DNA of 64,000 nt. Source: Agromyces sp. Root81. GTDB taxonomy: Bacteria; Actinomycetota; Actinomycetes; Actinomycetales; Microbacteriaceae. The stretch is from NCBI RefSeq assembly GCF_001429165.1, contig NZ_LMIR01000001.1, positions 828,875 to 892,874 of the forward strand, in the 5' to 3' direction. The notes under the pieces were generated by a model. That model was not told the origin of the DNA. It made no database searches and saw nothing but the letters and a program-made list of their open reading frames with translations. The translations under genes were made by a program, and so were the position numbers. The stretch's first letter is position 1. The number at the start of each line of letters is the position of its first letter. Of the stretch, positions 49,409-58,451 are shown one piece after another.

Positions 49409-51037
49409 CTACGCGAGCGCGAGGTACTGGTGCACGAACGCCACCGCCATGCCGCCTTCGCCGACGCACGCGGCCACCCGCTTCACCGAGCCCGAGCGCA
49501 CGTCGCCGATCGCGAACACGCCGGGCGCGCTCGTCTCGAGCGCGAACGGGCGCCGGTCGATGGCCCACTGCGCCGTGGCCGCGGCATCCGGCCCGGTGAG
49601 GATGAAGCCGTGCACGTCACGGGCGACGTCGGGCGGCAGCCACTCGGTCACCGCGTCGGCGCCGATCATGACGAACACGACGCCCGCGTCCTTCCTGGCC
49701 GTCGCTCCGGTCGTTCGGTCGGCGACGTCGATGGCCTCGAGGCTCGACCCTCCGTGCAGCCCGACGATCTCGCTCCGCGTCTGCACTCGAACGACGTCGT
49801 TCGCGGCGATCTGGTCGATGAGGTAGCGCGACATGCTCGCCGCGAGCGATTCGCCGCGCACGAGCATCGTCACCGACCGCGCATGGCGCGCGAAGAAGAG
49901 TGCCGCCTGGCCGGCCGAGTTGCCGGCGCCGACGATGCAGACGTCGGCGCCCTGCGCGATCGAGGCGTCGCTGCGGGCCGCCCCGTAGTAGACGCCGCTG
50001 CCGCGGAACCGGTCGATGCCCGGCACCGGCAGCGACCGCCAGGCCACTCCGGTCGCGACGATGACGACGGGTGCGCGCAGCACATCGCCGCCGTCGAGCA
50101 CGATCTCGCTGAACTCGGCGCCCGGCACGACCGCCTCGACCGTGCGGGTCACCACGATCTCGGCGCCGAGCCGCTTCGCCTGCTTGAGTGCGCGACTCGC
50201 GAGGTCGTCGCCGGAGATGCCGAAGGGGAACCCGGTGTAATTCTCGATACGCGTCGACGTGCCGGCTTGGCCACCTGGAGCGACGGACTCGATCACGACC
50301 GTGCGCAGACCTTCCGCCGCGCCGTTGACGGCGGCGGTCAGCCCCGCGGGCCCGGCACCGAGAATGACGACGTCGTAGTCGGATGCCGCGGGCACGACGT
50401 CGAGCCCGACCGCTGTCGCGACCTCGCGCAACGAGGGGTCCACCGTGCGCGCGCCGCCGTGTTCGAGGATCGGGTACCGCTCGCCGGCGATCCGTTCACC
50501 GAGGGTCGTGCGCTCGAACGCGATCTGGTTGCGGACGAGGAATCCCGTCACCTCGTGCGTCCGCGCATCCGATCGCGGCCCGATCACCCGCACGTCGGTG
50601 TCGGCCTGCTCTGAGGCGACCTCCTGCAGCCAATCGAGATAGCGCCGGGCGAGGCCGGCGACGCGCGCAGGGATCGACGGCACCGCCGCCGCGAGCGTGT
50701 AGTAGACCTTGACGTCGAGCTTGATGATCCGCGCTCCCTCCGCGCCATCCGCTGCTCGCCCACTCGCGGGGAACGGGGTGCTGAGCGTCATCGGCACCTC
50801 GCCGAAGAACTGCCCCGGCTTGCGGCGGCCGATCACCCGCTCCTCGCCGTTGATCACCTTCGTGAGCTCGGCCCCGCCCTCGACCACGATGAAGAGCGCG
50901 CGCTCGTCGCCCTCGTGCGCGAAGTACTCGCCGGGCACGAGTCGGATGTCCTCGACCGCCCGGGCGAGCTCGTCGAGCGTCTCGTCGGGCAGCGGCGCGA
51001 AGATCGGGATGCCGCGGAGCGTCTCGGCGGTGATCAT
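49409..51037 (-). CDS. Cyclic-nucleotide-binding domain fused to a thioredoxin-reductase-like flavoprotein
   Basis: A 542-aa fusion. Residues ~10-115 form a CRP-type cNMP-binding domain (VPGEYFAHEGDERALFIVVEGG, GQFFGEVPM). Residues ~148-215 resemble a thioredoxin-like linker domain. A thioredoxin-reductase-like part follows, with FAD motif GAGPAGL at 227-233 and NAD(P) motif GAGNSAG at 370-376. The CxxC redox pair is absent: the place where CATC normally stands reads GVYYGAARSD (348-357). It may therefore be a regulated NAD(P)H oxidase or diaphorase, not a thioredoxin reductase. It is divergent from glgE. Confidence 0.9.
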   Translation of the reverse strand: MITAETLRGIPIFAPLPDETLDELARAVEDIRLVPGEYFAHEGDERALFIVVEGGAELTKVINGEERVIGRRKPGQFFGEVPMTLSTPFPASGRAADGAEGARIIKLDVKVYYTLAAAVPSIPARVAGLARRYLDWLQEVASEQADTDVRVIGPRSDARTHEVTGFLVRNQIAFERTTLGERIAGERYPILEHGGARTVDPSLREVATAVGLDVVPAASDYDVVILGAGPAGLTAAVNGAAEGLRTVVIESVAPGGQAGTSTRIENYTGFPFGISGDDLASRALKQAKRLGAEIVVTRTVEAVVPGAEFSEIVLDGGDVLRAPVVIVATGVAWRSLPVPGIDRFRGSGVYYGAARSDASIAQGADVCIVGAGNSAGQAALFFARHARSVTMLVRGESLAASMSRYLIDQIAANDVVRVQTRSEIVGLHGGSSLEAIDVADRTTGATARKDAGVVFVMIGADAVTEWLPPDVARDVHGFILTGPDAAATAQWAIDRRPFALETSAPGVFAIGDVRSGSVKRVAACVGEGGMAVAFVHQYLALA

Positions 51038-51042
51038 GCCCG

Positions 51043-51048
51043 ACGGTA
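51043..51048 (-). promoter_or_regulatory. Putative -10 box (TACCGT) for the cNMP-flavoprotein gene
   Basis: On the minus strand TACCGT ends 5 bases before the ATG at 51037, close to leaderless spacing. Confidence 0.4.
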
Positions 51049-51132
51049 TCCACGCCGCGACATCGCGTCAACAGTCGCGCCTGATCGCGACGACCCGACC
51101 GTCTTCGCGGGTCCGATCCTGCCCGGACGCGC

Positions 51133-51138
51133 TACGGT
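51133..51138 (+). promoter_or_regulatory. Putative -10 box (TACGGT), leaderless glgE
   Basis: TACGGT ends 6 bases before the GTG at 51145. It lies in the 107-base region shared with the divergent flavoprotein gene. Confidence 0.5.
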
Positions 51139-51144
51139 CGAACC

Positions 51145-53166
51145 GTGACGACCGCCCCTGTGCTCGCCGGCCGGATCCCCGTGACCCGGCTGACCCCCGC
51201 CGTGCCCGATTCCCGCTGGCGCCCCAAGGCGTTCGAGGGCGAGGTGGTGCCATTCCGCGCGACCGTGTTCCGCGAGGGCCACGATCAGGTGGGCGCGATG
51301 CTCATCATCACGAGCCCGTCGGGCGAGGTGCGCCGAGAGCGGATGTCTCCGCTGGCGGCCGGCACCGACCGGTGGGAGGTCGAGGTGCTCCTCGACGAGA
51401 TCGGAGAGTGGCGCTGGCACGTCACGGGCTTCGACGACGAGGTCGCGACGTGGCGGCACGACGCCGCGCTCAAGGTCGACGCCGGGGTCGACGCCGAGCT
51501 GATGTTCGAGCTCGGCGCCCGCCTCATCGACCGGGCCGTCGCCGAGAAGACCCGGCCGCTCGCGGCGCGGAAGCGCCTCACGGCACTCGCCGCCGGGCTG
51601 CGCGATGGCGCGGCATCCGTCACTGCTCGTCGCCCGCTCATCGACGACCCGGCCCTCGCCGAGTTCGAGGCCCGACCGCTCGCGCGGCTCTCGACGGACT
51701 CCCCCGAGCACGCGATCCTCGTCGAGCGTCGGCATGCGGGCGTCGGCGCCTGGTACGAGTTCTTCCCGCGCTCGGAGGGCGCCCGGCAGCTGAAGGACGG
51801 CTCGTGGAAGTCGGGCACCTTCCGCACCGCGGCCAAGCGCCTCGACGGCGTCGCCGCGATGGGCTTCGACGTCGTCTACCTGCCGCCGATCCACCCGATC
51901 GGGGTCACCAACCGCAAGGGGCGCAACAACACGCTCGACCCGGGCCCGCACGACCCCGGCTCTCCCTGGGCCATCGGCGGGCCGCTCGCCGACAGCACCT
52001 CCGGCGGCCACGACGCCGTGCACCCCGACCTCGGCACGCTCGCCGACTTCCGCGCGTTCGTGCGACGAGCCGCCGCGCTCGGCATCGAGGTCGCCCTCGA
52101 CCTCGCGCTGCAGGCCTCGCCCGACCACCCATGGGTGACGGAGCATCCCGACTGGTTCACCCAGCTGCCCGACGGCACGATCCGCTACGCGGAGAACCCG
52201 CCGAAGAAGTACCAGGACATCTACCCGGTGAACTTCGACGACGACCCCGACGGCATCTTCGACGAGGTGCTGCGCGTCGTGGGGCACTGGATGAAGCAGG
52301 GCGTGCGCATCTTCCGCGTCGACAACCCGCACACGAAGCCGCTCGCGTTCTGGGAGCGACTGATCGCAGCGGTGAATGCGGATGACCCGAGCGTCGTGTT
52401 CCTCGCCGAGGCCTTCACCCGACCGGCGATGATGCAGGCCCTCGCGATGGTCGGGTTCCAGCAGTCGTACTCGTACTTCACCTGGCGCAACACCAAGGCC
52501 GAGCTCGAGGAATTCCTGACGAGCGTGTCCCAGGACACGGCCGACTTCATGCGGCCGAACCTCTTCGTCAACACCCCCGACATCCTCACCGAATACCTGC
52601 AGTTCGGCGGGCCTGCCGCATTCACGGTGCGCGCGACCGTCGCCGCGACGGCGGCCCCGCTCTGGGGCGTGTACGCGGGCTTCGAGCACTTCGAGTCGGT
52701 CGCCCGCCCCGGCGCCGAAGAGGCGATCGACAACGAGAAGTACGAGTACAAGCCGCGCGACTTCGTGGCCGCCGAGCGCGAGGGCCGGTCGCTCGCGCTC
52801 TACCTCGGCATCCTCAACCGCATCCGCGCCGAGCACCCGGCGCTCGGCCAGCTCCGCAACATCCGCTTCCACGCGAGCGACGACGACTCGGTGCTCGTCT
52901 ACTCGAAGCACCTCGAGGGCCGCTTCACGGGCACGGGCGCCGACGACACGATCATCGTCGTCGCCAACGTCGACCCGCACTCGGTGCGGGAGACGACGGT
53001 GCACCTCGACCTCGAGGCGCTCGGGCTCGAGCCGGGCGCCCGCTTCGAGGTCGACGAACTCGTCACCGGCGAACGCTGGGAATGGGGCGCCGACAACTAC
53101 GTGCGGCTCGACGCCTTCACGCGGCCTGCGCACATCCTGCACGTGAGAAGGGCCACGGATGCCTGA
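51145..53166 (+). CDS. glgE: Alpha-1,4-glucan:maltose-1-phosphate maltosyltransferase
   Basis: GH13_3 enzyme of 673 aa that extends alpha-glucan with maltose units from maltose 1-phosphate. The N-terminal domains are followed by the barrel with nucleophile Asp in FRVDNPHTKP and acid Glu in FLAEAFTRP. The segment MVGFQQSYSYFTWRN is typical. It overlaps glgB by 8 bases, so the products are made together. In the window there is no treS, pep2 or glgM to supply maltose 1-phosphate. Confidence 0.97.
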   Translation: MTTAPVLAGRIPVTRLTPAVPDSRWRPKAFEGEVVPFRATVFREGHDQVGAMLIITSPSGEVRRERMSPLAAGTDRWEVEVLLDEIGEWRWHVTGFDDEVATWRHDAALKVDAGVDAELMFELGARLIDRAVAEKTRPLAARKRLTALAAGLRDGAASVTARRPLIDDPALAEFEARPLARLSTDSPEHAILVERRHAGVGAWYEFFPRSEGARQLKDGSWKSGTFRTAAKRLDGVAAMGFDVVYLPPIHPIGVTNRKGRNNTLDPGPHDPGSPWAIGGPLADSTSGGHDAVHPDLGTLADFRAFVRRAAALGIEVALDLALQASPDHPWVTEHPDWFTQLPDGTIRYAENPPKKYQDIYPVNFDDDPDGIFDEVLRVVGHWMKQGVRIFRVDNPHTKPLAFWERLIAAVNADDPSVVFLAEAFTRPAMMQALAMVGFQQSYSYFTWRNTKAELEEFLTSVSQDTADFMRPNLFVNTPDILTEYLQFGGPAAFTVRATVAATAAPLWGVYAGFEHFESVARPGAEEAIDNEKYEYKPRDFVAAEREGRSLALYLGILNRIRAEHPALGQLRNIRFHASDDDSVLVYSKHLEGRFTGTGADDTIIVVANVDPHSVRETTVHLDLEALGLEPGARFEVDELVTGERWEWGADNYVRLDAFTRPAHILHVRRATDA

Positions 53167-55366
53167 AACGCCCACCGCTCCCGCCATCGCCGACGACGTG
53201 CTCGCCGCCGTCGCAGAGGGGCGTCACCCCGACCCGCATTCCGTGCTCGGCCAGCACGGGTTCGACGCGCCGCAGCTCGCGGGGCCGCTCACGGCGATCC
53301 GCACCCGCCGGCCGCTCGCCGAGGCGGTCGAGGCGGTCTTCCCGGGCGGCGGCGTGCTCCCCCTCGAGCACGTCGGACACGGCATCTGGGCGGGCGCAGG
53401 TGTCTTCGGCCCGAGCGACTACCGGGTGCGCGCCCGCTACGCCGACGACGCGGAGTGGACGAGCGACGATCCCTACCGCTTCGCGCCGACCATCGGCGAA
53501 CTCGACCTGCACCTCATCGGCGAGGGCCGGCACGAGGAGCTCTGGCGGGTGCTCGGCGCCCACTACCGCGAACACTGGGGCGTCGCCGGCAGCGTCGGTG
53601 GCACGGCGTTCACGGTGTGGGCGCCGCGAGCGGCCGCAGTGCGCGTCACCGGCGCGTTCAACCGCTGGGACGGCACCGGGCACGCGATGCGCAGCATGGG
53701 CCCGACGGGAGTCTGGGAGCTCTTCGTGCCCGACGTCGAGCCCGGCGCGGTCTACAAGTTCGAACTGCTCACCGCCGCCGGCGAATGGATCATGAAGGCG
53801 GACCCCATGGCCCGCCAGGCCGAGATCGCCCCCGCCACCGGATCCGTCGTCTCGCGCAGCACCCACGAGTGGACCGACGGCGAGTGGATGTCCCGCCGTG
53901 CCGGCGCCGACCTCCACGCGCTCCCGATGAGCATCTACGAGCTGCACCTCGGCTCGTGGCGCCCCGGCAAGGGCTACCGCGACGTCGCCGACGAGCTCAT
54001 CGAGTACCTCGAGTGGCTGGGCTACACGCACGTCGAGTTCATGCCCCTCGCGGAGCATCCGTTCGGCGGCTCATGGGGCTATCAGGTGACCGGCTACTAC
54101 GCGGTGACCAGCCGCTTCGGCTCCCCCGACGACCTCAAGTACCTCATCGACCGGCTGCACGGCGCGGGCATCGGCGTCATCATGGACTGGGTGCCCGGCC
54201 ACTTCCCGAAAGACGAATGGGCGCTCGCCCGCTTCGATGGCCGGCCGCTCTACGAGCACGCCGACCCACGTCGCGGCGAGCAGCTCGACTGGGGCACCTA
54301 CGTCTTCGACTACGGCAACCCGCGGGTGCGCAACTTCCTCGTGGCGAACGCACTCTTCTGGTTCGAGGAGATGCACGTCGACGGGCTGCGGGTCGACGCC
54401 GTCGCCTCGATGCTCTACCTCGACTACTCACGCGCGGAAGGCGAGTGGCTGCCGAACGTCCACGGCGGGCGGGAGCACCTCGAGGCCATAGCGTTCCTGC
54501 AGGAGGCCACCGCGACGGCGTACAAGCGCAACCCCGGAATCGTCATGATCGCCGAGGAGTCGACGAGCTGGCCGGGAGTCACCGCCCCCACCGAGAGCGG
54601 CGGCCTCGGCTTCGGCTACAAGTGGAACATGGGATGGATGCACGATTCGCTGCAGTACATCCAGAACGACCCGATGTACCGCTCGCACCACCACCACGAC
54701 CTCACGTTCTCGTTCCTCTACGCGTTCAGCGAGCACTTCGTGCTGCCGATCAGCCACGACGAGGTCGTGCACGGCAAGGGGTCGCTCGTGCGCAAGATGC
54801 CCGGCGACCACTGGCAGCAGCTCGCGAACGTGCGCGCCTACCTCGCCTTCATGTGGGCCCACCCCGGCAAGCAGCTGCTCTTCATGGGGCAGGAGTTCGG
54901 CCAGCTCTCCGAGTGGAGCGAGGAACGAGGACTCGACTGGTGGATCCTCGACCAGCCGAGCCACCGGCAACTCGCCGAGTTCGTCGGCGCACTGAATCGC
55001 GGCTACCGCGCAACGCCCGCGCTCTGGCAGCTCGACGACGACGCCGCCGGGTTCGAGTGGATCGAGGGCGGCGCGGCCGCCGAGAACGTCATCGCGTTCC
55101 TCAGGTACGACCGCGTGCGACGCCCGCTCCTCTGCGTCGTCAACTTCGCGGGGGTGCCGCACGAGGGGTTCCGGATCGGCCTGCCGGGTGCCGGGCGATG
55201 GCGAGAGGTCATGAACTCGGATGCCGCGGAGTTCGGCGGCTCGGGCGTCGGCAACCTCGGAGCGGTCGATGCCGCAGAGACCCCGTGGGGCGGTCGCCCG
55301 GCATCGGCGTCGTTCACCCTGCCACCGCTCGGCGCCGTGTGGTTCGCACTCGATGCCTCCGACTGA
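53159..55366 (+). CDS. glgB: 1,4-alpha-glucan branching enzyme
   Basis: Forms alpha-1,6 branches in glycogen or glucan made by GlgE. The 735-aa chain has the N-terminal glucan-branching domain, CBM48 and a GH13 barrel. Catalytic segments are LRVDAVASMLYLDYSR (nucleophile Asp), MIAEESTSWPGV (Glu) and PISHDEVVHGKGS (Asp). The ATG overlaps the end of glgE. Confidence 0.97.
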   Translation: MPETPTAPAIADDVLAAVAEGRHPDPHSVLGQHGFDAPQLAGPLTAIRTRRPLAEAVEAVFPGGGVLPLEHVGHGIWAGAGVFGPSDYRVRARYADDAEWTSDDPYRFAPTIGELDLHLIGEGRHEELWRVLGAHYREHWGVAGSVGGTAFTVWAPRAAAVRVTGAFNRWDGTGHAMRSMGPTGVWELFVPDVEPGAVYKFELLTAAGEWIMKADPMARQAEIAPATGSVVSRSTHEWTDGEWMSRRAGADLHALPMSIYELHLGSWRPGKGYRDVADELIEYLEWLGYTHVEFMPLAEHPFGGSWGYQVTGYYAVTSRFGSPDDLKYLIDRLHGAGIGVIMDWVPGHFPKDEWALARFDGRPLYEHADPRRGEQLDWGTYVFDYGNPRVRNFLVANALFWFEEMHVDGLRVDAVASMLYLDYSRAEGEWLPNVHGGREHLEAIAFLQEATATAYKRNPGIVMIAEESTSWPGVTAPTESGGLGFGYKWNMGWMHDSLQYIQNDPMYRSHHHHDLTFSFLYAFSEHFVLPISHDEVVHGKGSLVRKMPGDHWQQLANVRAYLAFMWAHPGKQLLFMGQEFGQLSEWSEERGLDWWILDQPSHRQLAEFVGALNRGYRATPALWQLDDDAAGFEWIEGGAAAENVIAFLRYDRVRRPLLCVVNFAGVPHEGFRIGLPGAGRWREVMNSDAAEFGGSGVGNLGAVDAAETPWGGRPASASFTLPPLGAVWFALDASD

Positions 55367-55405
55367 TCGATCGGCGTCGTTGTCGGCGCCTCAGTCGGCG
55401 TCGCG

Positions 55406-56365
55406 TCAGTAGAGCAGGGTCGTGAGGCGGCGCCGTGCCACGGCGACACGCGGGTCGTCGGTGCCGACGACCTCGAAGAGCTCGACGAGTCGCTCGCGCA
55501 CGAGCTTCTTGCCGTCGGCGTCGAGGCTCGGGAAGAACGTCAGCAGGCGGTCGAAGGCGTCCTCGACGTGCCCGCCCGAGAGGTCGAGGTCGGCGACGTC
55601 GAGCTGCGCGCCGAGATCCTGTGGCGCCGCGGCGGCGGCGTTGCGGATCGCGTCGAGCGTCTTGCCGTGCAGCCGTCCGAGCAGGTTCGCCTGCGCGAGA
55701 CCCGCGACCGCGAGTGCGTCGCGCGGGTCCTGGGCGATCGCGGTGCGGTACGCGGATGACGCGGCGGCGAAGTCGCCGCGTTCGATCGCGTCGTACGCCT
55801 CCTGGTGCAGCGGCGGCAGCGGCTCCTCGACGGGCTCGGCGGGCGCGCCGTCCGTGTCGGCCCCGTTCTCGCCGGGCTCGATGCTGCCGGTCACGCCGTG
55901 CTGGCCGGCGAGCTCGAGCAGTTGGTCGAAGACCTGGTCGATGACCTCGTCGGGCTGCTCACCCGCGAAGAGCGGCACGGGCTGACCGGCGACCACTGCG
56001 ACGATCGTCGGAATGGCCTGCGCCTGGAAGGCCTGCACGAGCTGCGGGCTGCGGTCGGCGTCGGCGGCCGCGAGCACGAGGCGACCCGCTCGAGCACGGA
56101 CCAGGCGTTCGAGCGTCGCGAGCAGGGCCTTCGACGGCTCGCTCCACGTGGCCCAGAGGGCCACGATGACCGGCACCGTGCGCGAGAGTTCGAGGGTGGA
56201 GCCGAAGGCCGCGTCATCCGTCTCGAAGACGATCTGATCGCTCGGTCCGGATGCCGCGTGCGCACCCTGCCCGCCAGTGGCGCCCTGCGCCTGACGCTGC
56301 ACGAGCGCCGACAGGTCGACCGCCCCGCGAAGCGCGGCGCCGGAAGGGGGAATCGGGTTTGTCAC
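55406..56365 (-). CDS. YbbN/CnoX-like thioredoxin-domain and TPR protein
   Basis: A 319-aa co-chaperone-like protein. The N-terminal thioredoxin fold (residues ~48-150) has WSEPSK in place of the CxxC site, so it cannot act as a disulfide reductase. The C-terminal half holds TPR-type helices (YDAIERGDFAAASSAYRTAI). The GTG start overlaps the upstream membrane-protein gene by 4 bases. Related E. coli YbbN protects chaperone clients from oxidation. Confidence 0.85.
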   Translation of the reverse strand: MTNPIPPSGAALRGAVDLSALVQRQAQGATGGQGAHAASGPSDQIVFETDDAAFGSTLELSRTVPVIVALWATWSEPSKALLATLERLVRARAGRLVLAAADADRSPQLVQAFQAQAIPTIVAVVAGQPVPLFAGEQPDEVIDQVFDQLLELAGQHGVTGSIEPGENGADTDGAPAEPVEEPLPPLHQEAYDAIERGDFAAASSAYRTAIAQDPRDALAVAGLAQANLLGRLHGKTLDAIRNAAAAAPQDLGAQLDVADLDLSGGHVEDAFDRLLTFFPSLDADGKKLVRERLVELFEVVGTDDPRVAVARRRLTTLLY

Positions 56366-58260
56366 GGTACCTCCGAAGCTCCGATGAGACTCTCCGACCA
56401 GCCGAGCAGGCGGATCTGGTCTTCAGACGTGTTCCCGACGCCGGGAACGTAGAACAGCAACTGGATGCCGACGACCCGCTGCACGCCCTTCGCGCTCTTG
56501 CCGGTGAAGCCGGAGAGTGCCGCGGCCGGACCCGGCTGGAACCCGATCGTGCCGCCGTCGTTCGGCACGACGTTCTCGGTCTGCTCGATCGAGACGGTCA
56601 CGAGAGCGCCCGCGTCGTTCGTCGCGAGGGCGATCGTGGGGCTGTCGCCGGGGACGGTCGAGTATGTGGCGTCCACCGTGGGCGGCAGTGCGTCGTTCGT
56701 GGCCTGCTGGCCCGCCGGGCCGAGCTGCGCCATGAGCGTGTCGCCCTCGGGGTCGAACAACGGCGCGTACGTGGACGCCTCGCCGCTCGTCAGCATGTCG
56801 GCGTACGCCGCGGCCACCTGGCCGGTCGGCAGCACGAGTCCCTTGAACTCGGGGGAGATCGGCGGTGCGCCGATCGAGGCGGGGGCGACCTCGGGAACGT
56901 CGGCGTCGGGTGCGAGCGCCATCGCGTACTCGATCTTGTAGTTCTCGCGCGGCGTCTCCTGCACGAGCACGAGCGCGCTCGGGGCGATCGTCGGGTCGTC
57001 CGAGTTCTTCGCGATCGTGAGCACCGTGCGGGGCCAGCCGGTGGCCTGCTGCGGGAGCGTCAGGGTGAGCGGCGAAGCCGGGATCGGCGTGGGCAGCGGA
57101 TGCTCGCCGAGGGTTCCGCGGATCGCGTAGTTGGCGGCACGGGCCTCGAGCGCCGGACCGGCGAAGCGCTCGGCCGCGGCCGTGGCGTCCCGGGAGGTGT
57201 CGACCTCGGTGGCGAACACCGCGACACGGCGCATGATGCGCTCCATCTGCGGCACCGTCACGGCGGGCTGGGCCTCGGGCGACTCTTCCTCTGCTTCTTC
57301 GTCTGCTTCTTCGTCGCCGGGAGCCGGCGTCGTCGCGATCGGGGTCGCCGGGGCAGTGGTCTCGGGTGCCGCCTGCCCGTCGAAGCTCGGCCAGTAGTCG
57401 GGCGAGCACGCCGTCAGCGCGAGCGCCGGGATGACGAGGAACGGCACGATCGCGATGCGCTTGGCACGACCGATGGCACGGCGGCTGGACCCGCCGCCGA
57501 TCTGCGTGCGGCCGGGCTTGGGTGCGCTCGGCAGCTTGCCGCCGGACCCCTTCGGCCCGTTGCGGCGCGGGCCGCGCGAACGGCGGTGGTTCATGAAGCC
57601 CGAGATCACGAGTGCGATGCCGAGCAGGAAGACGAGTGCACCGCCGACGATCAGCGGGCCCGCCCAGGGGGTCGCGTTGTCGAGAGGCCAGTCGATCTTC
57701 ACCTGGGAGGGCGGATAGTCGCCGCCGTCGGCGCTGATCAGCACCGAGATGTCTTCGGGCACGTCGATCGTGGTGGTGAGCACGCGCTCGTCGGAGAACT
57801 CGTCGAGCCACAGGTCGGAACCGGCCGGGGACGGCACGACTTCCTCGGTCTCGGCCTCGGCCGTCGGGGTCTCTGTCGTGGCGGGCGGGGTCGTGGCCGG
57901 CGGGGTCGTCGACGACGCCTCGTCGGCAGTGTCCTCGGCGACGACCTCGTTGGTCAGCTCCTCGGCTTCCGCGTCGTAGCCGACCGACGCGTACTCCTCG
58001 TCACCGAGCCAGGCCTCGACATCGGAACTGCGGCCGTAGGCGAGGAACGCCTTGGGCGAACCCGAGACAGTGATGGTCTGCTTGCCCGGATGGGCGGCGA
58101 GCGCCTCGGGCTCGATCACGATGAAGTCCGCCTCGACGTCGGACAGCTGGGCGGTCATCGAGACTCGATCAGGCTCCAGGAAGACCGTGCGCTGGGCGAT
58201 CCCGAGCCCGATCATCACGGCCGCAGCGACGAACGCCACGATAGCGAAGACGAAGCGCAC
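56362..58260 (-). CDS. Large three-helix membrane protein with internal lipobox-like site
   Basis: A 632-aa protein of unknown function. Helix 1 spans residues ~2-22, an extracytoplasmic Thr/Pro/Glu-rich part follows, helix 2 is at ~202-222, and then a basic cytosolic loop (HRRSRGPRR). Helix 3 (~268-284) ends with LTAC (Cys285), a lipobox-like site before a large second external domain (~290-632). GTG at 58260 is preferred to GTG at 58266 because GGAGG lies 9 bases before it. It overlaps the YbbN-like gene by 4 bases. Confidence 0.78.
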   Translation of the reverse strand: MRFVFAIVAFVAAAVMIGLGIAQRTVFLEPDRVSMTAQLSDVEADFIVIEPEALAAHPGKQTITVSGSPKAFLAYGRSSDVEAWLGDEEYASVGYDAEAEELTNEVVAEDTADEASSTTPPATTPPATTETPTAEAETEEVVPSPAGSDLWLDEFSDERVLTTTIDVPEDISVLISADGGDYPPSQVKIDWPLDNATPWAGPLIVGGALVFLLGIALVISGFMNHRRSRGPRRNGPKGSGGKLPSAPKPGRTQIGGGSSRRAIGRAKRIAIVPFLVIPALALTACSPDYWPSFDGQAAPETTAPATPIATTPAPGDEEADEEAEEESPEAQPAVTVPQMERIMRRVAVFATEVDTSRDATAAAERFAGPALEARAANYAIRGTLGEHPLPTPIPASPLTLTLPQQATGWPRTVLTIAKNSDDPTIAPSALVLVQETPRENYKIEYAMALAPDADVPEVAPASIGAPPISPEFKGLVLPTGQVAAAYADMLTSGEASTYAPLFDPEGDTLMAQLGPAGQQATNDALPPTVDATYSTVPGDSPTIALATNDAGALVTVSIEQTENVVPNDGGTIGFQPGPAAALSGFTGKSAKGVQRVVGIQLLFYVPGVGNTSEDQIRLLGWSESLIGASEVP

Positions 58261-58367
58261 GAACACAAACCTCCATTGCCGCCCAATCGGCGACCTCTGA
58301 CAAAGAACAGTCCACACTATCGACGGAATCTGGGAGAGACCTAACCACTCGCTGGACGAATGGTGTC

Positions 58368-58395
58368 TTCACGGCCTCCGCGCGACCCGTACAAT
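58368..58395 (+). promoter_or_regulatory. Promoter of the DivIVA-type gene (TTCACG, 16 bases, TACAAT)
   Basis: A -35-like TTCACG at 58368-58373 and a -10 box TACAAT at 58390-58395 are separated by 16 bases. This is the best sigma-70-type promoter in the window and gives a leader of about 50 bases with GGAGGA before the ATG. Confidence 0.6.
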
Positions 58396-58451
58396 CGGAC
58401 ACACCATCCCGCATGCGCCCCCACGAACGCGGGACAGAGCCCGGAGGAAGA

